Source: Thermoplasmatota archaeon (GTDB lineage Archaea > Thermoplasmatota > JAQUQK01). Taken from it: DNA of 7,527 bases. Numbering within the stretch: position 1 is the stretch's first letter; each line of letters starts with the position of its first letter. The stretch spans positions 1 to 7,527 of the forward strand of contig JAQUQK010000087.1 in the NCBI GenBank assembly GCA_028716125.1. Reading direction: 5' to 3'. The notes below the pieces were generated by a model, which was not told the DNA's origin, searched no databases, and saw only the letters and a program-made list of their open reading frames with translations. Made by a program: the position numbers and the translations under genes. Positions 5,500 through 7,527 of this stretch are shown in pieces.

Positions 5500-7373
5500 G
5501 TCTCCCTCAAACCGAAGTGGATTAGAAACAAAGGATTTGCCTCTGAACTGCAAAACTGTCCGCTTGGTCTCCCTCAAACCGAAGTGGATTAGAAACAAAA
5601 ATACCCGCAAATGGTATTTGAAGGAAAAAACAGTCTCCCTCAAACCGAAGTGGATTAGAAACGGGAGTGTTCCAGTTGTCCTTGAGTGTTTTTCCATCGT
5701 CTCCCTCAAACCGAAGTGGATTAGAAACATTTCTTTTCATCTTCCAAGCTGTTCCGGCGCTGCGTCTCCCTCAAACCGAAGTGGATTAGAAACAAAGGAT
5801 TTGCGTCTGAATTACAGAATGCTCCGCTCGTCTCCCTCAAACCGAAGTGGATTAGAAACCTTTCCGACCACCTTCGGATGAGAGCAGATCACCTCGTCTC
5901 CCTCAAACCGAAGTGGATTAGAAACATACTTAACCTTATCAGGGAAAGCAACGGGGTTGAGGTCTCCCTCAAACCGAAGTGGATTAGAAACCCTGTTCGG
6001 TCCCGGCAGAGCGGTAAATATAAACCTGTCTCCCTCAAACCGAAGTGGATTAGAAACAACTAAAACGCGACAAAAACGCTCAGGTTCTCCGGGGTCTCCC
6101 TCAAACCGAAGTGGATTAGAAACGTTCTGAATTGGTGCCAATGCTGCGGGATTATAATGTCTCCCTCAAACCGAAGTGGATTAGAAACACTCGAGTCCGG
6201 CGCGTTCCTTATCGGCAAGCGCCTGTCTCCCTCAAACCGAAGTGGATTAGAAACCGCAATTCAACAATACTCTTGCCGGATTGCTACGTAGTCTCCCTCA
6301 AACCGAAGTGGATTAGAAACCTTATGAGCCTCTTCACGTCCGCCGCCGGACAATACGTCTCCCTCAAACCGAAGTGGATTAGAAACGGATCAGTTGTAGC
6401 TTTTGCATATAATGTAAGAGTTGTCTCCCTCAAACCGAAGTGGATTAGAAACCAAATAGCTTTTAAATCTATTATAGCAATGATTATAGTCTCCCTCAAA
6501 CCGAAGTGGATTAGAAACGAATTACAAATGGCAATTGATAAAGGTAGAAAAGAGTCTCCCTCAAACCGAAGTGGATTAGAAACCTATCAACTATCATTAG
6601 CCTTCATCGCCAGACTTGCGTCTCCCTCAAACCGAAGTGGATTAGAAACAAATCCCCACACCTCGCGACTAGCTCGCCCGGTTAAGTCTCCCTCAAACCG
6701 AAGTGGATTAGAAACTTTATGAAGAAGATGAAGCAATTCCATGCAAAAAAGGGTCTCCCTCAAACCGAAGTGGATTAGAAACTCTGAAAGTAAGATCAGT
6801 TACAGCACTGAAAAATAGGTCTCCCTCAAACCGAAGTGGATTAGAAACCATTATATCAGGACAAGCAAATTCCACACGATAAAGTCTCCCTCAAACCGAA
6901 GTGGATTAGAAACCCCGTGTTCGCCACGCAAAAACGTCCGCTTGAGTTCGTCTCCCTCAAACCGAAGTGGATTAGAAACTGAAAATAAAGAACCCCTATC
7001 ATCGGGGCACACAAGTCTCCCTCAAACCGAAGTGGATTAGAAACTCTCCTTATGTTTCTTCTATTATACCCCCGCCTTTTGTCTCCCTCAAACCGAAGTG
7101 GATTAGAAACAAATAACCGCCAAACTCTCGGAGCCATTTAGAAAAGGTCTCCCTCAAACCGAAGTGGATTAGAAACAGATAGAAGCAAGTATTTGAGTAC
7201 CGCCGCTTGGAGGTCTCCCTCAAACCGAAGTGGATTAGAAACCGATAATATCTGTTTTGCGGATTACTCCTGTTTTCGTCTCCCTCAAACCGAAGTGGAT
7301 TAGAAACATATACAGACCAGCCATGAAAGATAAAGACAAAAAAGTCTCCCTCAAACCGAAGTGGATTAGAAAC
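5500..7373 (+). CRISPR. CRISPR array: 29 identical 30-nt repeats, 28 complete spacers of 35-37 nt
   Basis: The repeat begins GTCTCCCTC, has CCGAAGTGG in the middle and ends ATTAGAAAC; all 29 copies look identical by eye. Repeats start at 5500, 5567, 5633, 5699, 5764, 5830, 5896, 5962, 6028, 6094, 6159, 6225, 6291, 6357, 6423, 6489, 6554, 6620, 6686, 6753, 6819, 6884, 6950, 7015, 7081, 7147, 7213, 7278 and 7344. Most spacers are 36 nt, seven or eight are 35 and two are 37. Orientation is plus, set by the leader and by the repeat end, whose last eight bases (TTAGAAAC) would be the crRNA 5' handle. The repeat has only a weak internal stem (CCG-AAG-TGG), as expected for poorly structured I-B repeats. 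The distal repeat is not degenerate, which is unusual for a true array end. No cas6 for processing is in the window. Spacers 1 and 5 are related to each other. Confidence 0.99.
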
Positions 7374-7405
7374 ATTATTTGAGCCGTCGAATGTAAGCGG
7401 ACTAA
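7374..7405 (+). other. Probable truncated spacer 29, interrupted by an insertion sequence
   Basis: After the last perfect repeat come 32 bases unlike any repeat, ending in CTAA (7402-7405). A spacer here would be 35-37 nt, with the next repeat due at about 7409-7411, but none is present. The most economical reading is a spacer cut by an insertion at CTAA, which fits the YTAR target of IS5-type elements. It could instead be plain flanking DNA. Confidence 0.45.
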
Positions 7406-7527
7406 GAGCTTATCAACTAATAATTCTATAGTTTTGGATAGATTGCCATTATCTTATTCATGGTAATCATCGTAGCGGCCAAATAGAGAAACCCGTTGTA
7501 TGCACAGGCCGTTTTCTCGTAACGAAC
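7406..7527 (-). mobile_element. Edge of an IS5-like insertion sequence (continues past window)
   Basis: The boundary is inferred. GAGCTTATCAACTAATAATT from 7406 is proposed as the terminal inverted repeat, 20 bp outside the transposase stop and next to a CTAA target-like site. The element's other end and the second copy of the target duplication lie beyond the window, so the exact boundary is unconfirmed. The presence of an element is supported by the transposase tail on the minus strand. Confidence 0.55.
7426..7527 (-). CDS. Transposase C-terminus, IS5-like DDE family (partial)
   Basis: The minus strand is open from the window end to a TAG (complement of 7426-7428), giving 33 residues. The segment reads VRYEKTACAYNGFLYLAATMI and ends in YPKL. 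The R-Y-E/D-K-x-A motif followed by a hydrophobic helix is typical of the C-terminal end of IS5-family and related DDE transposases, which cut and paste their own element. The 5' part lies outside the window, so it cannot be said whether the gene is intact. It faces the CRISPR array tail-on, with 52 bp between its stop and the last repeat. The family assignment rests on this short motif only. Confidence 0.7.
   Translation of the reverse strand, partial: VRYEKTACAYNGFLYLAATMITMNKIMAIYPKL

Noticed and set aside
6519..6553. Resemblance of spacer 16 (GAATTACAAATGG) to the middle of spacer 5 (GAATTACAGAATG)
   Set aside because: Only eight bases match in a row, at different offsets, and the rest does not align; this is chance similarity.
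6584..6619. Possible self-targeting of cas3 by spacer 17 (shared TCGCCAGACT)
   Set aside because: The match to cas3 at about 3009 is only ten bases, far too short for a protospacer.
5494..7137. Long open frames on both strands through the array, with the recurring peptides VSLKPKWIRN (plus) and VSNPLRFEGD or FLIHFGLRET (minus)
   Set aside because: The 30-nt repeat has no stop in these frames, and repeat plus a 36-nt spacer is 66 nt, a multiple of three, so the frame is carried from unit to unit. These are artefacts of the array, not repeat proteins.

Overview
The window holds the downstream part of a type I CRISPR-Cas locus, most likely subtype I-B, on the plus strand. In order it has the end of cas7, then cas5, cas3, cas4, cas1, cas2, a short leader, and a CRISPR array of 29 identical 30-nt repeats with 28 complete spacers. 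The array ends at what appears to be an insertion sequence, whose transposase reads inward on the minus strand. The subtype call rests on the gene order, a fused HD-helicase Cas3, a stand-alone Cas4, an I-B-like Cas1, and 30-nt repeats with 35-37-nt spacers. The large subunit (cas8) and cas6 are not here and presumably lie upstream of base 1, so the subtype is an inference.

Region by region: 1-474 is the C-terminal part of the backbone subunit Cas7. 481-1203 is Cas5, which caps the crRNA 5' handle in Cascade. 1200-3560 is the Cas3 nuclease-helicase, with complete HD and SF2 helicase motifs. 3577-5371 is the adaptation module Cas4-Cas1-Cas2 with all recognisable catalytic residues. 5372-5499 is the leader, with two small palindromes and a sigma70-like promoter next to the first repeat. 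5500-7373 is the array. 7374-7405 looks like a truncated spacer. From about 7406 to the window end is the edge of an IS5-like element.

The cas genes overlap or nearly touch (4-bp ATGA overlaps at cas5/cas3 and cas4/cas1, 1 bp at cas1/cas2, gaps of 6 and 16 bp elsewhere), so they look like one translationally coupled operon. Cas4-Cas1-Cas2 would add spacers at the leader end, Cas5/Cas7 with the missing subunits would form the crRNA-guided complex, and Cas3 would degrade the target. All key motifs are intact and the repeats show no decay, so the system looks functional as far as it is visible.

The most informative oddity is a pair of spacers, the newest (1) and number 5. Read in the same frame they encode almost the same 12-residue peptide, with nearly all differences synonymous. 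They therefore appear to be two separate captures of the same site in one gene from diverged relatives of a virus or plasmid. The second point is that an insertion sequence seems to have split the array. No wholly new system is evident: this is a known class of locus with interesting details.

The organism is a bacterium of moderate GC content with Shine-Dalgarno starts (AAGGAG, GGAG). The lineage cannot be resolved from this sequence.
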